From: CALMEC01 sp963765105
GTDB taxonomy: Bacteria > Actinomycetota > Thermoleophilia > Miltoncostaeales > Miltoncostaeaceae
Reading direction: 5' to 3'
DNA length: 64,000 nt
Assembly: GCA_963765105.1 (NCBI GenBank)
Contig: CAVXUW010000002.1
Location: 1,441,978-1,505,977 of the forward strand
Shown here: positions 18,867-28,377 of the stretch, piece after piece
How the letters are laid out: each line of letters starts with the position of its first letter
Position numbering within the stretch: position 1 is the first letter of the stretch
Position numbers and translations under genes: made by a program
Notes under the pieces: model-generated
What the model saw: only the letters and a program-made list of their open reading frames with translations
What the model was told of the DNA's origin: nothing
The model's database searches: none

Positions 18867-19615
18867 ACCGTGTTCGAGCTGACCCCGCCGGTGAGGGGGT
18901 TGGCGAAGTCGACGACGTGCGCGTCGGTGGTGGCGAACACCTCGGCCAGTACCCGCCCGAAGTCCGGGTCGGGCGGGTCGTCCGACCAGAGCGCGAAGAC
19001 GCCGCCGGGGCGCAGGTGACCGGCCAGTCGGCGCAGGCCTTCGACGGTGTAGAAGGCGGCGTGGCTCGGATGCAGTACGTGGCGCGGGGTGTGGTCGATG
19101 TCGACCAGGACGGCGTGGAACCGCCGGCCCGGCAGCTGTGGGTCGTACCCGTCCTCGCCCGCCGTCAGCGCGAAGAAGTCGCCGGCGACGATCCGGACCC
19201 GGGGATCGGCGGCCAGTCCGACGGTGTCGGGCAACAACTCTCGCTCGTGCCAGTCGATGACCTCGGCCAACGCCTCGACCACCAGGAGCGAGCCCACCCT
19301 GGCGTCGTCCAGCACGGTTCGAGCGGTGTAGCCCAGCCCGAGGCCACCGACGACGACGTCCAGAACGGTACCGCTCGGATCGGGGCCCCCCACCGCGGCC
19401 AGTCCGAGGCGGGCCAGCTCGATCTCGGCCACCGTGAACAGGCTCGACATCAGGTACTCCTCGCCGAGCTTCACCTCGAAGACGTCGATCCCCAGTGTCG
19501 GTTCGACCCGGCGCCGCAAGCTGATCTCACCCATCGGGGTGGCCCGCCAGGCCAGTTCCTCGAACCGAGCACCCACGCGGCGTCCCCCTCGTCGAGGCCG
19601 CAGCGGTGAGGTCAC
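18851..19615 (-). CDS. Spermidine-synthase-fold methyltransferase-like protein
   Basis: 254 residues. Core reads TVLDVVVGGLGLGYTARTVLDD (nucleotide-binding loop), LLVVEALAEVIDWHERELLP, RVRIVAGDFFAL and FHAVLVDIDHTPRHVLHPSHAAFY, the layout of spermidine/spermine-synthase-like proteins. The putrescine-binding residues are not clearly conserved, so polyamine synthesis is not asserted. A GTG start at 19615 is used; an ATG at 19534 (MGEISLRRRVEP) is an alternative. The 3' end overlaps the GGDEF gene by 16 bases, tail to tail. Confidence 0.75.
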   Translation of the reverse strand: MTSPLRPRRGGRRVGARFEELAWRATPMGEISLRRRVEPTLGIDVFEVKLGEEYLMSSLFTVAEIELARLGLAAVGGPDPSGTVLDVVVGGLGLGYTARTVLDDARVGSLLVVEALAEVIDWHERELLPDTVGLAADPRVRIVAGDFFALTAGEDGYDPQLPGRRFHAVLVDIDHTPRHVLHPSHAAFYTVEGLRRLAGHLRPGGVFALWSDDPPDPDFGRVLAEVFATTDAHVVDFANPLTGGVSSNTVYVAR

Positions 19616-19645
19616 CCCGGTCGGCTCGTCACGGTACCGCGGCTG

Positions 19646-20206
19646 CTAGATGCGAGCCGATTCCGGTGCGTCGGCCGGCATCGCCCGCCGTACGAGGGCG
19701 AGCAGGTCGGTGACGGTGTGGCAGCGTCCTCGCGCCATCACCCGCAGATGCTCGACGATCACCCGGGGCGGACGGTCGATCTGTGCGATGACCTCGATGG
19801 CGCCCGGGTTGAGGTCGACCATGGCCAGGACGCCGCTCAGCTCGGCGGCCCGTTGCAGCATCGCCGTGGTCGCGGCCGGCGTCGTGCAGTGCACCACCAG
19901 TTCGGTCAGCTCGGCCCGGATCCCGGTCAGCAGCTGGTCGCGGGCATGGGGAGCGGCGAGCCAGGCCGCCTCGACCCAGTTCGTGAGCACCGGTGCGGCC
20001 AGGATCGAGGCGCGCAACCCAGGGCCCAGCATCACGGTGCCCTCGATACCGGCCAGCAGCGACCCGTCGTCCAGCAGCGCACCGAGCTCGACCGCCAGCT
20101 CCTCACGGCTCATCGAGTCCAGGAAGGACCGCGCCGGCACCCGCTGGTCCATCGGCCCGCGCCGGCGGTACACGTCGACGACGCGCTCCAGGATGTCTCC
20201 GCCCAC
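19646..20206 (-). CDS. Uncharacterised 186-residue soluble protein
   Basis: Begins MGGDILERVVDVYRRRGPMDQRVPARSF. Predominantly helical, Leu/Ala-rich, with no membrane segment, metal motif or DNA-binding motif that I recognise. It ends 31 bases before the spermidine-synthase-like gene on the same strand and could be co-transcribed with it. Confidence 0.65.
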   Translation of the reverse strand: MGGDILERVVDVYRRRGPMDQRVPARSFLDSMSREELAVELGALLDDGSLLAGIEGTVMLGPGLRASILAAPVLTNWVEAAWLAAPHARDQLLTGIRAELTELVVHCTTPAATTAMLQRAAELSGVLAMVDLNPGAIEVIAQIDRPPRVIVEHLRVMARGRCHTVTDLLALVRRAMPADAPESARI

Positions 20207-20265
20207 GTCCTTTGGTCGGCAGGCGGGACGGTTGCCTGAAGCCGCCGGAGGTGCGGCATGGCCGG

Positions 20266-20535
20266 CTACGACCCGTGGACGGCGCGGAACGCCTCGTAGA
20301 CCAGGAAGGCCGGCCAGACCAGCGCCTTGAGCACCGCCACCACGACACCGACGAAGCCGTCGGCCTGCTGCACGAAGTAGACGAGCGCCCCGATCAGGCC
20401 GAGGCCGTAGACGGCGTCACCGCCGCCTGCGCTCCCCTGGTTCCTCCGGCGTTCCGCGTCCGCTGTCCCGACGTCCGCTGTCCCGACGTCCGCTGTCCCG
20501 ACGTCCGGTGTCTCGACGATCGGTGTCTCGCTCAT
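20266..20535 (-). CDS. Small membrane protein with 15-bp-repeat N-terminus
   Basis: 89 residues starting MSETPIVETPDVG. The first ~25 residues are encoded by tandem 15-base units (DVGTA repeated three times plus two diverged units). The rest has two hydrophobic stretches (YGLGLIGALVYFVQQ, GVVVAVLKALVWPAFLVYEAF). Function unknown; the repeat suggests a length-variable cytoplasmic tail. Confidence 0.65.
   Translation of the reverse strand: MSETPIVETPDVGTADVGTADVGTADAERRRNQGSAGGGDAVYGLGLIGALVYFVQQADGFVGVVVAVLKALVWPAFLVYEAFRAVHGS
20461..20535. repeat. Five tandem 15-bp units at the 5' end of a gene
   Basis: Units CGCTGTCCCGACGTC at 20461, 20476 and 20491 are identical; units at 20506 and 20521 are diverged. 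The unit length is a multiple of three, so copy-number change would alter protein length without breaking the frame. Confidence 0.9.
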
Positions 20536-20628
20536 CGCTGAGCCTCCTCGAGGCCGCACCGACGGGGCGGCCGGTACGACCGCCCGAGGCGTCTTCGGCC
20601 CTGTCTCCAGCCAACACCCCGGACGAGG

Positions 20629-21621
20629 TCACCTCAAGGCGCCTAGGTCCCCGATCCAGCGCTGATAGGCGTGGAGGTCGACGTTGCTGCCGCACACGAT
20701 GGTGACGACATGTCGGCCGGCGAAGCGGTCACGGTCTTCGAGGAGGGCCGCGACACCGAGTGCGGCCGAGGGTTCGACGACGAGGCCGGCGTGCTCGAGG
20801 AGCACTCGCATGCCTGCGACGATCGAGGCCTCCTCGACCAGGACGGCGTCGTCGACGACCTGGAGAAGGTCGTCCAGGACGGCCGGGAGGGGACGCCGTC
20901 CGGCCACACCGTCGGCGATGGTGTCGGTCGACTCGGTCGTCACGACACGGCGTTCGCGCCACGAGCGGGTCATCGCCGGGGCGCCCGTCGGCTGGACGCA
21001 GATGACCTCGAGGTCCGGCGCCAGGGCCTTCACCACGTGACCCACGCCGGTGGCCAGCGCTCCGCCGCCGAGAGCGACCAGGACGGCGTCGAACGACGGC
21101 TTGCTGCTGAATGGTTGCGGCCCAACGAGTTCCAGACCGATGGTCGCCGCACCTTCGCAGGTCTCGACGTCAAGGCTGTCCTCGACCAGCCGGATGCCGC
21201 CACTGCGTGCGATGCCGGCCGCATGTTCGCGGGCCACCTCGATGTCGCCGTCCACCAGCTCCAACCGGGCACCCAGGGCGCGGATGCGGTCGAGCTTGGC
21301 GGGGGAGGCGAGCCGGGACGCCACGACGGTGACGTCGAGTCCGCGACGGCGACCGGACCAGGCGAGGGCCTGGCCGAGGTTGCCGGCGCTGGCGCACACC
21401 ACTGCCTGCGAGCCGTTGTCGGCAAGCTGGCTCGCGACGAGCTCGGTGCCGCGGGCCTTGAAGCTGCGGACCGGGTTCGCCGTCTCGAGCTTGATGCTCA
21501 CGGTGCACCCGAGCACAGGCTCCAGCGCCTCGCAGCGATACAGCGCGGTGTCGAGGAAGAGTGGATCGATCACCCGGCGGGCCGCCCGGATCCGATCCAG
21601 GTCGAGGCGCGTCGTCGGCAC
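20629..21621 (-). CDS. PLP-dependent threonine/serine dehydratase-like enzyme
   Basis: 330 residues of fold type II PLP enzyme. The PLP lysine motif is NPVRSFKARGTE (residues ~50-61), followed by VVCASAGNLGQALAWSG (phosphate-binding Asn/Gly region), and ALGGGALATGVGHVVKAL for the glycine loop. Resembles threonine ammonia-lyase without the regulatory ACT domain, so probably catabolic; serine racemase or diaminopropionate-type activities cannot be excluded. Stands alone on the minus strand. Confidence 0.85.
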   Translation of the reverse strand: MPTTRLDLDRIRAARRVIDPLFLDTALYRCEALEPVLGCTVSIKLETANPVRSFKARGTELVASQLADNGSQAVVCASAGNLGQALAWSGRRRGLDVTVVASRLASPAKLDRIRALGARLELVDGDIEVAREHAAGIARSGGIRLVEDSLDVETCEGAATIGLELVGPQPFSSKPSFDAVLVALGGGALATGVGHVVKALAPDLEVICVQPTGAPAMTRSWRERRVVTTESTDTIADGVAGRRPLPAVLDDLLQVVDDAVLVEEASIVAGMRVLLEHAGLVVEPSAALGVAALLEDRDRFAGRHVVTIVCGSNVDLHAYQRWIGDLGALR

Positions 21622-21728
21622 GATCAGCAGCGTAGCGGCGAAGGTCGACGGCTCGGTCGCCGCGCGCCCGAGAACGCTCCTGCCCGCGACGTATGTCAGT
21701 GGCCCGCGGCGCCCTCCTAGGATTCAGG

Positions 21729-24360
21729 ATGATGCGCCTCTTCGAGCGTGACGAGCAGGCCGCGGCGATGGGTGGCTATCGGGCCGAGGCCGCGACAGGT
21801 CATGGCCGGATGGTCTTCGTCGCGGGCGAGGCCGGGGTCGGCAAGACCACCTTCGTCAGGCGGGTGCTCGACGATGCCGCAGGCCTTGCCTGCATCGCGG
21901 TGGGCGGCTGCGACGGCTCCTCGACGCCGGCGCCGCTCGGACCGCTGGTCGAGATGCTGCCGAAGCTGCCTGCGCACGTCTGGCCCTCGGAGGCGACCCG
22001 GCACGAGGTGTTCGCCCGGCTCGTCGCCGAACTGCGCGAGCCCGCCTCGGGTGAGCCCTATCTCCTGGTGGTCGAGGACGCGCACTGGGCCGACGAGGCG
22101 ACGATGGACCTGGTCCGCCACCTCGCCCGCCGGGTGCACGACTGCCGGGCATTGGTGCTGGTCACCTACCGACCGGAGGACGTGACTGCGGGGCACCCGC
22201 TGAGGATGGTGCTCGGTGACGCCGCCACCGCGTCCGGGGTGCGCCGACTCGACCTGCCCGGGTTGTCCCGTGCGGCGGTCCGACTGCTGGCCGCAGACCA
22301 CGCCGCGACCCACCCGGAGGCCGCCGCCGCCGATGTCGACCGCCTGCACCGGGTCACCGGTGGCAACCCGTTCTTCGTCACCGAGGCGCTCTCGGCCGGT
22401 ACCGGCGAGGTGCCGGCGACCGTCCGCGACGCGGTCCTGGCCCGGGTGGCGCGCCTGTCCGCACCCGCCCGCGCTGCCCTCGACGTGGTCGCGCTGCTCG
22501 GCGCGCGGGCCGAGCACGACCTGCTGGCCACGACCCTGGACGACGGCCCGGACGTGCTCGACGAACCGCTGCAGCGCGGCCTGCTCGACGCCCGACCCGG
22601 CGAGGTGACGTTCCGGCACGAACTGGCCCGGTTGGCCGTGGCTGTTCAGGTGCCGACGTTCCGCAGGATCGCCATCCACCGGCGGATCCTGCGTGCACTG
22701 CTCGACCGTGAGCCCGGCCCCGCGCGGGACCCGGCCCGCCTGGCGCACCACGCCGAGGCGGCCGGTGTCGCCGAGGCGGTGCTCGCGCATGCTCCCGAGG
22801 CAGCAGCCGTCGCGGCCGAGCTCGGGTCGCACCGCGAGGCCGTCAGGCAGTACCAGCGCACCCTGCGGTTCGCCGACGGGATGCCGGACGAACGCCGGGC
22901 TCAGCTGCTGTGGGCGCTGGGCTACGAGTGCTACCTCACCGACCAGATCGACGACGCGCTCGGGGCGGTCCAGGCGGCGCTCACGATCTGGCAGGCCGCG
23001 GGCGACGAGGTGAGGGTCGGCGACGCGTACCGATGCCTGTCCCGGTTGAGCTGGTTCGCCGGACGCAACGACGTGGCCGAGCGTCAGGCCGACCTGGCCG
23101 TGCACTCGCTGCAGGGCTCCGACACGGTCGAGCTGGCGATGGCCTACAGCAACATCGCTCAACTGCGGATGCTCTCCTCGGACCTGGAGGGGGCCCGCGC
23201 CTGGGGCGGGCGTGCGCTGGCTGCCCTGGACCGATTGCCGGACGGGCAGAAGCGGACCGAGGTGAGGGTGCACGCGCTGAACAACCTCGGCACCGCCGAG
23301 GTGGTCTCGGGCGACCAGCACGCAGGCATCCGGATGCTGACCAGCAGCCTGGACCAGGCCCGGGCCGCCGATCTGCACGAGCACGCGGCCCGCGCCTACT
23401 GCAACCTGGTGTCCTGTGCGGTGGTGCAGCGTCGGCACACCGATGCCGCGGCTCAGCTGGTGGCCGGCCTGGACTACTGCATCGACCGCGACCTGGACTC
23501 CTGGACCCTCTACCTGCTGGGCCTGCAGGCCCAGCTGATGCTGAACCGGGGAGAGACAGCCGCAGCTCGCCAGTGCGCCGAGAAGGTGCTGCAGCGCACC
23601 GAGTCCGCGCCGACCAGCCAGATCGAGCCGCTGGTCGTCCTGGCCCTGACGGCGGCCAGGGCCGGGGACCCCGGATGGCGCGAACCGGTCGACCTCGCGG
23701 TCCGGCTTGCCGACGGGATCGGCGAGATCCAGCGGCTCGGCCCGGTGACCGCGGCCCGCTGCGAGATCGCCTGGCTGGCCGGGGAGGTGGAGAGCCCGCC
23801 CCGTCTCGCCGCACAGACCTGGCCGAAGGCGACCGGTGCCGACTGCCCGTGGAACCGGGGGTCGATCGCCACCTGGCTCGGCGACCCGACCGCCGGCGAC
23901 GGCGCCCCGCTGGCCCCGCCGTACGCCCTCGAGGTGAGCGGGCCGCTGGGTCGAGGCCGCGAGCCTCTGGCAGCACCTGGGCTGCCCGCACGAACAGGCG
24001 CTGGCCCTTGCCCGCAGCGACGACCGGGCTGCCATGACCGATGCGGTCGAGCTGTTCGACGCGCTCGGGTCGTCCGGGGCGGCCGCCCGGACCCGTGCGC
24101 TGCTGCGGGCCCGGGGGTGGTCGGCCCCGCGGGCCGCCCGGACCAGCACCCGCGGGCACCCGGGCGGACTGACCGCGCGCGAGGCGCAGGTGCTCGGGCT
24201 GCTGGCCGAGCGCCTGTCGGACGCCGAGATCGCCACCGGCTCGTGCTCTCCCGTCGCACCGTCGAGCATCACGTCGCCGCCATCCTGGCCAAGTTCGGGG
24301 TGGCGCTCCCGCCGCGAGGCCGCCCAGCTCGACGATGGGTACCGCGGCCACCCGGGATAG
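21729..24360 (+). CDS. LuxR-family regulator with AAA/NB-ARC-like ATPase (LAL type), frame slips
   Basis: About 870 residues after joining frames. Walker A is AGEAGVGKTTFVRRVLDDA (residues ~28-46) and Walker B LLVVEDAHWADEATMDL. A long TPR-like helical middle follows (LWALGYECYLTDQIDDAL, ALNNLGTAEVVSGDQHAG). The frame slips near 23,943 and 24,239; joined, the C-terminus gives GLTAREAQVLGLLAERLSDAEIA then LVLSRRTVEHHVAAILAKFG, the LuxR helix-turn-helix. Such LAL regulators sense ligands and activate carbohydrate or secondary-metabolism genes. Target unknown; the gene is divergent from the dehydratase. Confidence 0.85.
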
Positions 24361-24462
24361 GTAGTCCTCACCCATGTGGACCCGGTCCGGGTATCGGTAG
24401 ACCTGCGACGACGACCTGCCGCGCGCCCCGCGCCGCAGGCGGCCACAGGAGAGGACCACCCC

Positions 24463-24714
24463 ATGCCACTGTTCATGGACATCCACCACCTCGGCAGCGG
24501 GGTCACGATGGACGACGTCGCGAAGGCGCACCAGGCCGACCTCGCCGCCCAGGGCGAGCACGACGTGAGGTACCTGCGCTACTGGGTCGACGAGGGCAAG
24601 GGCGAGGTCTTCTGCCTGGTCGAGGCGCCCGATGCGCAAGCCGCGAACGAGGTCCACCGCAAGGCCCACGGCCTGGTCGCCGACGCCATCCACCAGGTAC
24701 AGGAAGGGGTCTGA
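24463..24714 (+). CDS. DUF4242 (SCO4226-like) small protein
   Basis: 83 residues: MPLFMDIHHLGSGVTMDDVAKAHQ, then VRYLRYWVDEGKGEVFCLVEAPDAQAANEVHRKAHGLVADAI. This matches the DUF4242/nickel-responsive SCO4226-like ferredoxin-fold family, in which the pattern V-x-Y-x-x-Y-W-V-D...F-C-L-x-E-A-P is conserved. Metal binding is possible but not demonstrated. It is followed two bases later by a secreted protein gene, likely one operon. Confidence 0.8.
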   Translation: MPLFMDIHHLGSGVTMDDVAKAHQADLAAQGEHDVRYLRYWVDEGKGEVFCLVEAPDAQAANEVHRKAHGLVADAIHQVQEGV

Positions 24715-24716
24715 CG

Positions 24717-25272
24717 ATGCTTCGTCGGCGCACTGTCAGTCTGGCCACCGGCACCGTCACCCTCGCAGCCGCCGCCGCACTCACTCTCGGGTTGGGCCCG
24801 AGCAGGGCTGCCGACGAGGAGTCGGGGCCGCTCGACCAGGTGCGCAGGGCCACCAGCGGCTACCGCGACGTGAGCCGTGCGTTGGCCGCGGGCTACGTGC
24901 AGTTCTTCGGTTGCGTGCACGAGCCGCTGGCCGGGGCGATGGGCACCCACTTCGTCAACGCAGCGTTGGTCGGGGACGGCAAGATCGACGCTGCCAGACC
25001 CGAGGCGCTCATGTACGACATCCGGCCCGACGGCCGGCTCGACCTCCTCGGCGCCGAGTACGTGGTCTTCAAGGACGCCTGGGACAGCACGCCACTCCTC
25101 GCCGCCGGAGCTGTTCGGGCAGACCTTCGTCACCGTGGGCACGCCGAACCGGTACGGGCTGCCACCCTTCTACGAGCTGCATGCCTGGGCCTGGAAGGCG
25201 AACCCCACCGGCGCGAACAAGGACTGGAATCCCCGGGTGATGTGCATCAGCACCGAGGGCCACGTCCGCTGA
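24717..25272 (+). CDS. Secreted protein of ~185 residues (one frame slip)
   Basis: ATG 24717 starts a signal peptide (RRRTVSLATGTVTLAAAAALTLGLGPSRA). The mature part reads YRDVSRALAAGYVQFFGCVHEPLAGAMGTHFVNAALVGDG, MYDIRPDGRLDLLGAEYVVFKDAW, then after a slip near 25,097 ELFGQTFVTVGTPNRYGLPPFYELHAWAWKANPTGANKDWNPRV. The pattern (G-C-V-H...G-A-M-G-x-H-F-V-N; Y-E-L-H-x-W) is seen in exported actinobacterial proteins of unknown function. Co-oriented with the DUF4242 gene. Confidence 0.7.
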
Positions 25273-25320
25273 ACCTGCCACCCTCAGCCCGGATCCACGG
25301 GGCGAGGTCTGGCAGCGTCG

Positions 25321-26277
25321 TCACCCGTCGTCTCGGCTGAGCAGTCGTCGGCGGTGTTGCGCCTTGTTGTTCCACACCACCTGCTGCAGGGCAAGGGTGG
25401 CCCATCCGGCAAGGACCATGCCGCAGATGTTGAGGGCCAACTGGATCGCGCTGCCCGTGACTTCGTCCCAGGCACCGAAGGCCACGCCGAGGGCGACGTT
25501 GCCTGCGGCGGGGACGGTGGTGACCGAGATGAACACCCCTGACAGTCCGCCGACCTTGGCCGAGGTCAGGGAGAGCACCCCAGCGGCGGCGGCGATGAGA
25601 GCGACGATGAAGGACCACTTGTCGGGCGAGTAGATGAAGTCGGTACCGGGGCGCGCGCCCGTGACGTCGGCCGTGACGACCCAGCCCAGGCTGCGGGCGA
25701 TGACCGCCGCCAGGGTGGTCGCGGCGATCGCACCACTGAACCCGACCACCAGCGTGCGTGCCGCCAGCCTGAACAGGCTGCTGCGCCGTCGTACGAGTGC
25801 TAGGCCGAGGGCGGCTATCGGGATGAACTCCGGTCCCAGCACCATGGCACCGATGACCAGGACCTGGGAGTCCACGACGATGGCGATGCCTGCGAGCAGG
25901 GTGGCCAGCGTCATGAACGAGAGGTAGGTCCAGTTGAGCTCGGACTCCTCGTAGGCGCGTTGGGTGACATCGGCCCACACGACGGCGTCGGCGCTCGAGC
26001 CGGGGGTCTCGCGTTCGGCGTCGAACCCGGGGCGCGAGACCCAGGTGGTGACGGTCTCGACGTGGATGGTGCCTCGTTCGGGCAGGCCGAGGTCGATGAG
26101 CTGGTCGATGAGTTCGTTGACGGCTTCGCGGGCCACGTCGGCCAGCACGAGGTCACCGACAGGGTCGAGGGAGACCCCGGGTATCACCGCGAGGTGGCTC
26201 ACCGCCGGATCGTCGGCGAACACGGCCAGAACCTGGTCGGTCAGGTGAGTGGGGGAGGAGATCCGCAGGTGCTGCAT
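25321..26277 (-). CDS. DUF389 family membrane protein
   Basis: 318 residues. An N-terminal soluble domain (~120 residues) precedes several membrane segments. The DUF389/TIGR00341 hallmark is visible: ESELNWTYLSFMTLATLLAGIAIVVDSQVLVIGAMVLGPEFIPIAALGLALVRRR. Family function is unknown. It lies immediately outside the left boundary of the tRNA-associated island and is probably host backbone. Confidence 0.88.
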   Translation of the reverse strand: MQHLRISSPTHLTDQVLAVFADDPAVSHLAVIPGVSLDPVGDLVLADVAREAVNELIDQLIDLGLPERGTIHVETVTTWVSRPGFDAERETPGSSADAVVWADVTQRAYEESELNWTYLSFMTLATLLAGIAIVVDSQVLVIGAMVLGPEFIPIAALGLALVRRRSSLFRLAARTLVVGFSGAIAATTLAAVIARSLGWVVTADVTGARPGTDFIYSPDKWSFIVALIAAAAGVLSLTSAKVGGLSGVFISVTTVPAAGNVALGVAFGAWDEVTGSAIQLALNICGMVLAGWATLALQQVVWNNKAQHRRRLLSRDDG

Positions 26278-26404
26278 GAAACGGTCAGCGCTCCTGAGCC
26301 TGGTTCGTCACGACCGGCAGCGTAGTTGAGGCACCCCTCAGTGACGTCCACAGCCTCGCATGGCAATCCACCACTCGAGTTCTGGGGGTTCCCCGACGAC
26401 GATG

Positions 26405-26439
26405 AAGGCCCCGACCGCATTGCTGCTGGTCAGGGCCTT
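26405..26439. terminator. Hairpin next to the left tRNA-Arg repeat
   Basis: AAGGCCCCGACC (26405-26416) pairs with GGTCAGGGCCTT (26428-26439) with one mismatch and an 11-base loop. It lies 22 bases beyond the tRNA 3'-end remnant, at the same distance and side as the hairpin beside the intact tRNA. It may be the original tRNA-Arg terminator displaced by the island. Confidence 0.5.
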
Positions 26440-26443
26440 GGTC

Positions 26444-26502
26444 GTCGCTGTCTCAACGAGTGCGCCCGAAGGGATTCGAACCCCAAACCTTCTGATCCGT
26501 AG
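26444..26502. repeat. Left att-like repeat: 3' part of tRNA-Arg plus flank
   Basis: 59 bases identical, except one position (26485), to 28378-28436. It covers the tRNA-Arg sequence from the anticodon loop to the 3' end (26461-26502) and 17 bases of downstream flank (26444-26460). The remaining 5' half of the tRNA is absent here, so this is a remnant, not a functional tRNA. Confidence 0.9.
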
Positions 26503-26601
26503 GCGGACCCTCGCTTGCCGTCGGCAACGGTCGCTGACCTGCGGCGATGGCGTCCAGGCCGGTCGGGGCGTGCTCGTCTGGGGGCGCATTTGGGGCGGGC
26601 G

Positions 26602-27559
26602 CTAGGTCAGGTGGACCAGGTCGAGGAGTCGGCGCGCCACGTCGCGTCGACATCGAGATCGCCGCCCAGCGCAGGGTCGGCGAAGGCGACCACTTCGTCG
26701 ACCACCGCGGTGAAGATGTGGGGGAGCTTGGCGGCGTCCGGCCCGAGGCGGCGTCGGTACCCGTCGAAGGCGCTCGCGCGGGCCGCGCCGTAGTCGTGGA
26801 GGACGTCGCGCAGCGGCCGCAGCCTGACGCCGCGGTTCTGGGACGTCGCGGCCAGGGCGGTGAGCAGGTCGGCGGCGGGGACGTCGTGGGCGCGGGTCAG
26901 GGTCCAGACGTCGGCGTAGTCGCGGACCTGACTGTTGCCGGCGCCGAGCTCGACCGCTGTGCTGAGCTTCTCGGCCAGGACGACGGGCAGCGGGTACCCC
27001 AGCACCCGGACCGATGGGTGGCGTGGCAGCAGCGTCGGTAGTCCACATGGGTGGGCGGTGGCGCGACCGGGTCGCCGGTACTGATGTCGAGACGCAGCTT
27101 GACGTCTGCCCCGGCGACCGCGGCGTGCATGGTGACGCGGACGCCTCCGTAGAGGTCGCCGTCGCGGATCGTGCCGACCGTCGCGGTGTCGGTGCGGAAG
27201 GCGACACCGTCCTCGACCGGAGCCGGCAGCGAGGCGACCTCGACGACCCGGCGCAGGACGGCGTCCTCATCGAGATGGAGGTTGCGGGCGAGGAAGTCGG
27301 CGTCGACGGTGGCGCGGCGGGCGTCCCACACGGCAAGGAGCATCCCGCCCTTGAGCACGAGCCGATCGGCATGCTCGCTCGTCGCCAGTCGGGCGAGGAA
27401 CCGCTCCAGGACATACATCACCAGCAGGGTCTGGGTCTGGCGGCCCTCGCGCCGGGCGAGGTTCTGCAGGTCCAGGTAGGCCCGTCCGGCGGCGTCAGCC
27501 CGGGTCGGGCGCCGCAGGTTGCCTCTCGGGCTGCCCGGCCCGTCCGCGGCGGGCGTCAT
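26602..27559 (-). CDS. abiEii: AbiEii-type nucleotidyltransferase toxin (frame slip)
   Basis: Toxin half of an AbiE-type system; family members are nucleotidyltransferases linked to abortive phage infection. ATG 27557-27559 overlaps the AbiEi stop (ATGA). The N-terminal part has RLVLKGGMLLAVWDARRATVDADFLARNL: the KGG and the T-x-D-x-D nucleotidyltransferase signature, followed by VRVTMHAAVAGADVKLRLDISTGD. A slip near 27,025 shifts the frame; the rest reads LLPRHPSVRVLGYPLPVVLAEKLSTAVELGAGNSQVRDYADVWTL, typical of the AbiEii middle region. A second slip may occur near 26,630 (stop at 26602 or 26607). Whether the slips are real or sequencing error decides if it is active. Confidence 0.85.
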
Positions 27560-28143
27560 GACGCCTGCAGGACGTCGACCGCGGCCCGGACCGGGCCGAG
27601 GACGTCGAGAGCGCGCGCCAGCTCGACCAGCTCGCTGACCCGGGCGTCGCGCCGGGACAGATATCGACGCAGCGCGATGTGCGCGACGGACTCACCCAGC
27701 TTGCGACGCATCCGCATCAGGTCGACCACCGTCCGCGCCGGCGAGTACACCCGGACCGGTTCCCCCGGTGCCGCCTCCACCTGGTCCAGACCGAGCTCGA
27801 ACGTCGCCGGGTCCCAGACGAACACCTCCACCGGCGGATAGTCGATCTTGGGCGGCCACGTCCGGCGCGGAACCGCGATCTGCACGGCGACCGGCAACTC
27901 ATCCGTCAGGTCGTGCACCGACGCGGCCGACAGCAAGCACACCACGGCGCGCGGCGCCCGGCGGGACACCGCCAGCAGGTCCGGGTACGTGGCGGCAGGG
28001 GCGTCCGCCCGACGGAAGACGCCGCGCGACAGCTCGACATAGGATCCCGTGTCCCGACCCGAGTAGAGCTCGCGGGGGTGCACACCTGCGGCGCGTGCCT
28101 CACCGGTGGTGAAGGTGGCAGGGAGCGACGACTCCGCGGACAT
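27556..28143 (-). CDS. abiEi: AbiEi-type antitoxin/regulator
   Basis: 195 residues starting MSAESSLPATF. The N-terminus has a winged-helix-like AbiEi pattern: FTTGEARAAGVHPRELYSGRDTGSYVELSRGVFRRAD; the C-terminal part (VVCLLSAASVHDLTDELPVAVQIAVPRRTWPPKIDYPPVEVFVW, RVYSPARTVVDLMRMRRKLGESVAHIALRRYL) matches the AbiEi C-terminal domain. AbiEi proteins repress their own promoter and neutralise AbiEii. The promoter directly upstream places the transcription start at or next to the ATG. Translational overlap with abiEii is as expected for the type IV pair. Confidence 0.88.
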   Translation of the reverse strand: MSAESSLPATFTTGEARAAGVHPRELYSGRDTGSYVELSRGVFRRADAPAATYPDLLAVSRRAPRAVVCLLSAASVHDLTDELPVAVQIAVPRRTWPPKIDYPPVEVFVWDPATFELGLDQVEAAPGEPVRVYSPARTVVDLMRMRRKLGESVAHIALRRYLSRRDARVSELVELARALDVLGPVRAAVDVLQAS

Positions 28144-28150
28144 GGAGTGA

Positions 28151-28179
28151 ATCCTGTTCCTCGGGACTCGACATGTCAA
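28151..28179 (-). promoter_or_regulatory. Promoter of the AbiE pair, probably leaderless
   Basis: On the minus strand a consensus -35 TTGACA (28179-28174) is separated by 17 bases from CAGGAT (28156-28151). The ATG of abiEi begins at 28143, eight bases after the -10 box, so transcription should start at or within one or two bases of the start codon. Confidence 0.7.
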
Positions 28180-28337
28180 GGATTTAGTCCGGGGTCCCCT
28201 CCGTTCCGTCCGGAACCCCGAACCCCCACCCTTCTGTTCTCATCCCGGGCGTGCCACGCAACGCACGGGTTCGAGGCAGGCGCCTGCCGAGCGCTGCGTT
28301 GTTGGGACGGCCTCGACCCGAGGCCGGGAACCAAATC

Positions 28338-28371
28338 GGCCTCCGCCCCGCGTTTCCGCAGTTCGGAGGCC
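28338..28371. terminator. Hairpin downstream of tRNA-Arg inside the island
   Basis: GGCCTCC (28338-28344) pairs with GGAGGCC (28365-28371). It lies 24 bases past the tRNA 3' end in the transcript and mirrors the hairpin outside the left repeat, so it could serve as the tRNA terminator supplied by the island. Confidence 0.45.
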
Positions 28372-28377
28372 GTTCCG

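Noticed and set aside
20456..20540. Possible CRISPR or iteron array in the 15-bp repeats.
   Set aside because: Units are contiguous, in frame and translated; no spacers and no replication genes.
26461..26502. A second tRNA-Arg gene.
   Set aside because: Only the anticodon-loop-to-3'-end part is present; D arm and 5' acceptor strand are missing, so it is an att-type remnant.
26503..28377. Integrase or recombinase inside the tRNA-Arg-bounded segment.
   Set aside because: Both strands are accounted for by the AbiE pair, its promoter and a hairpin; no recombinase motif was found.
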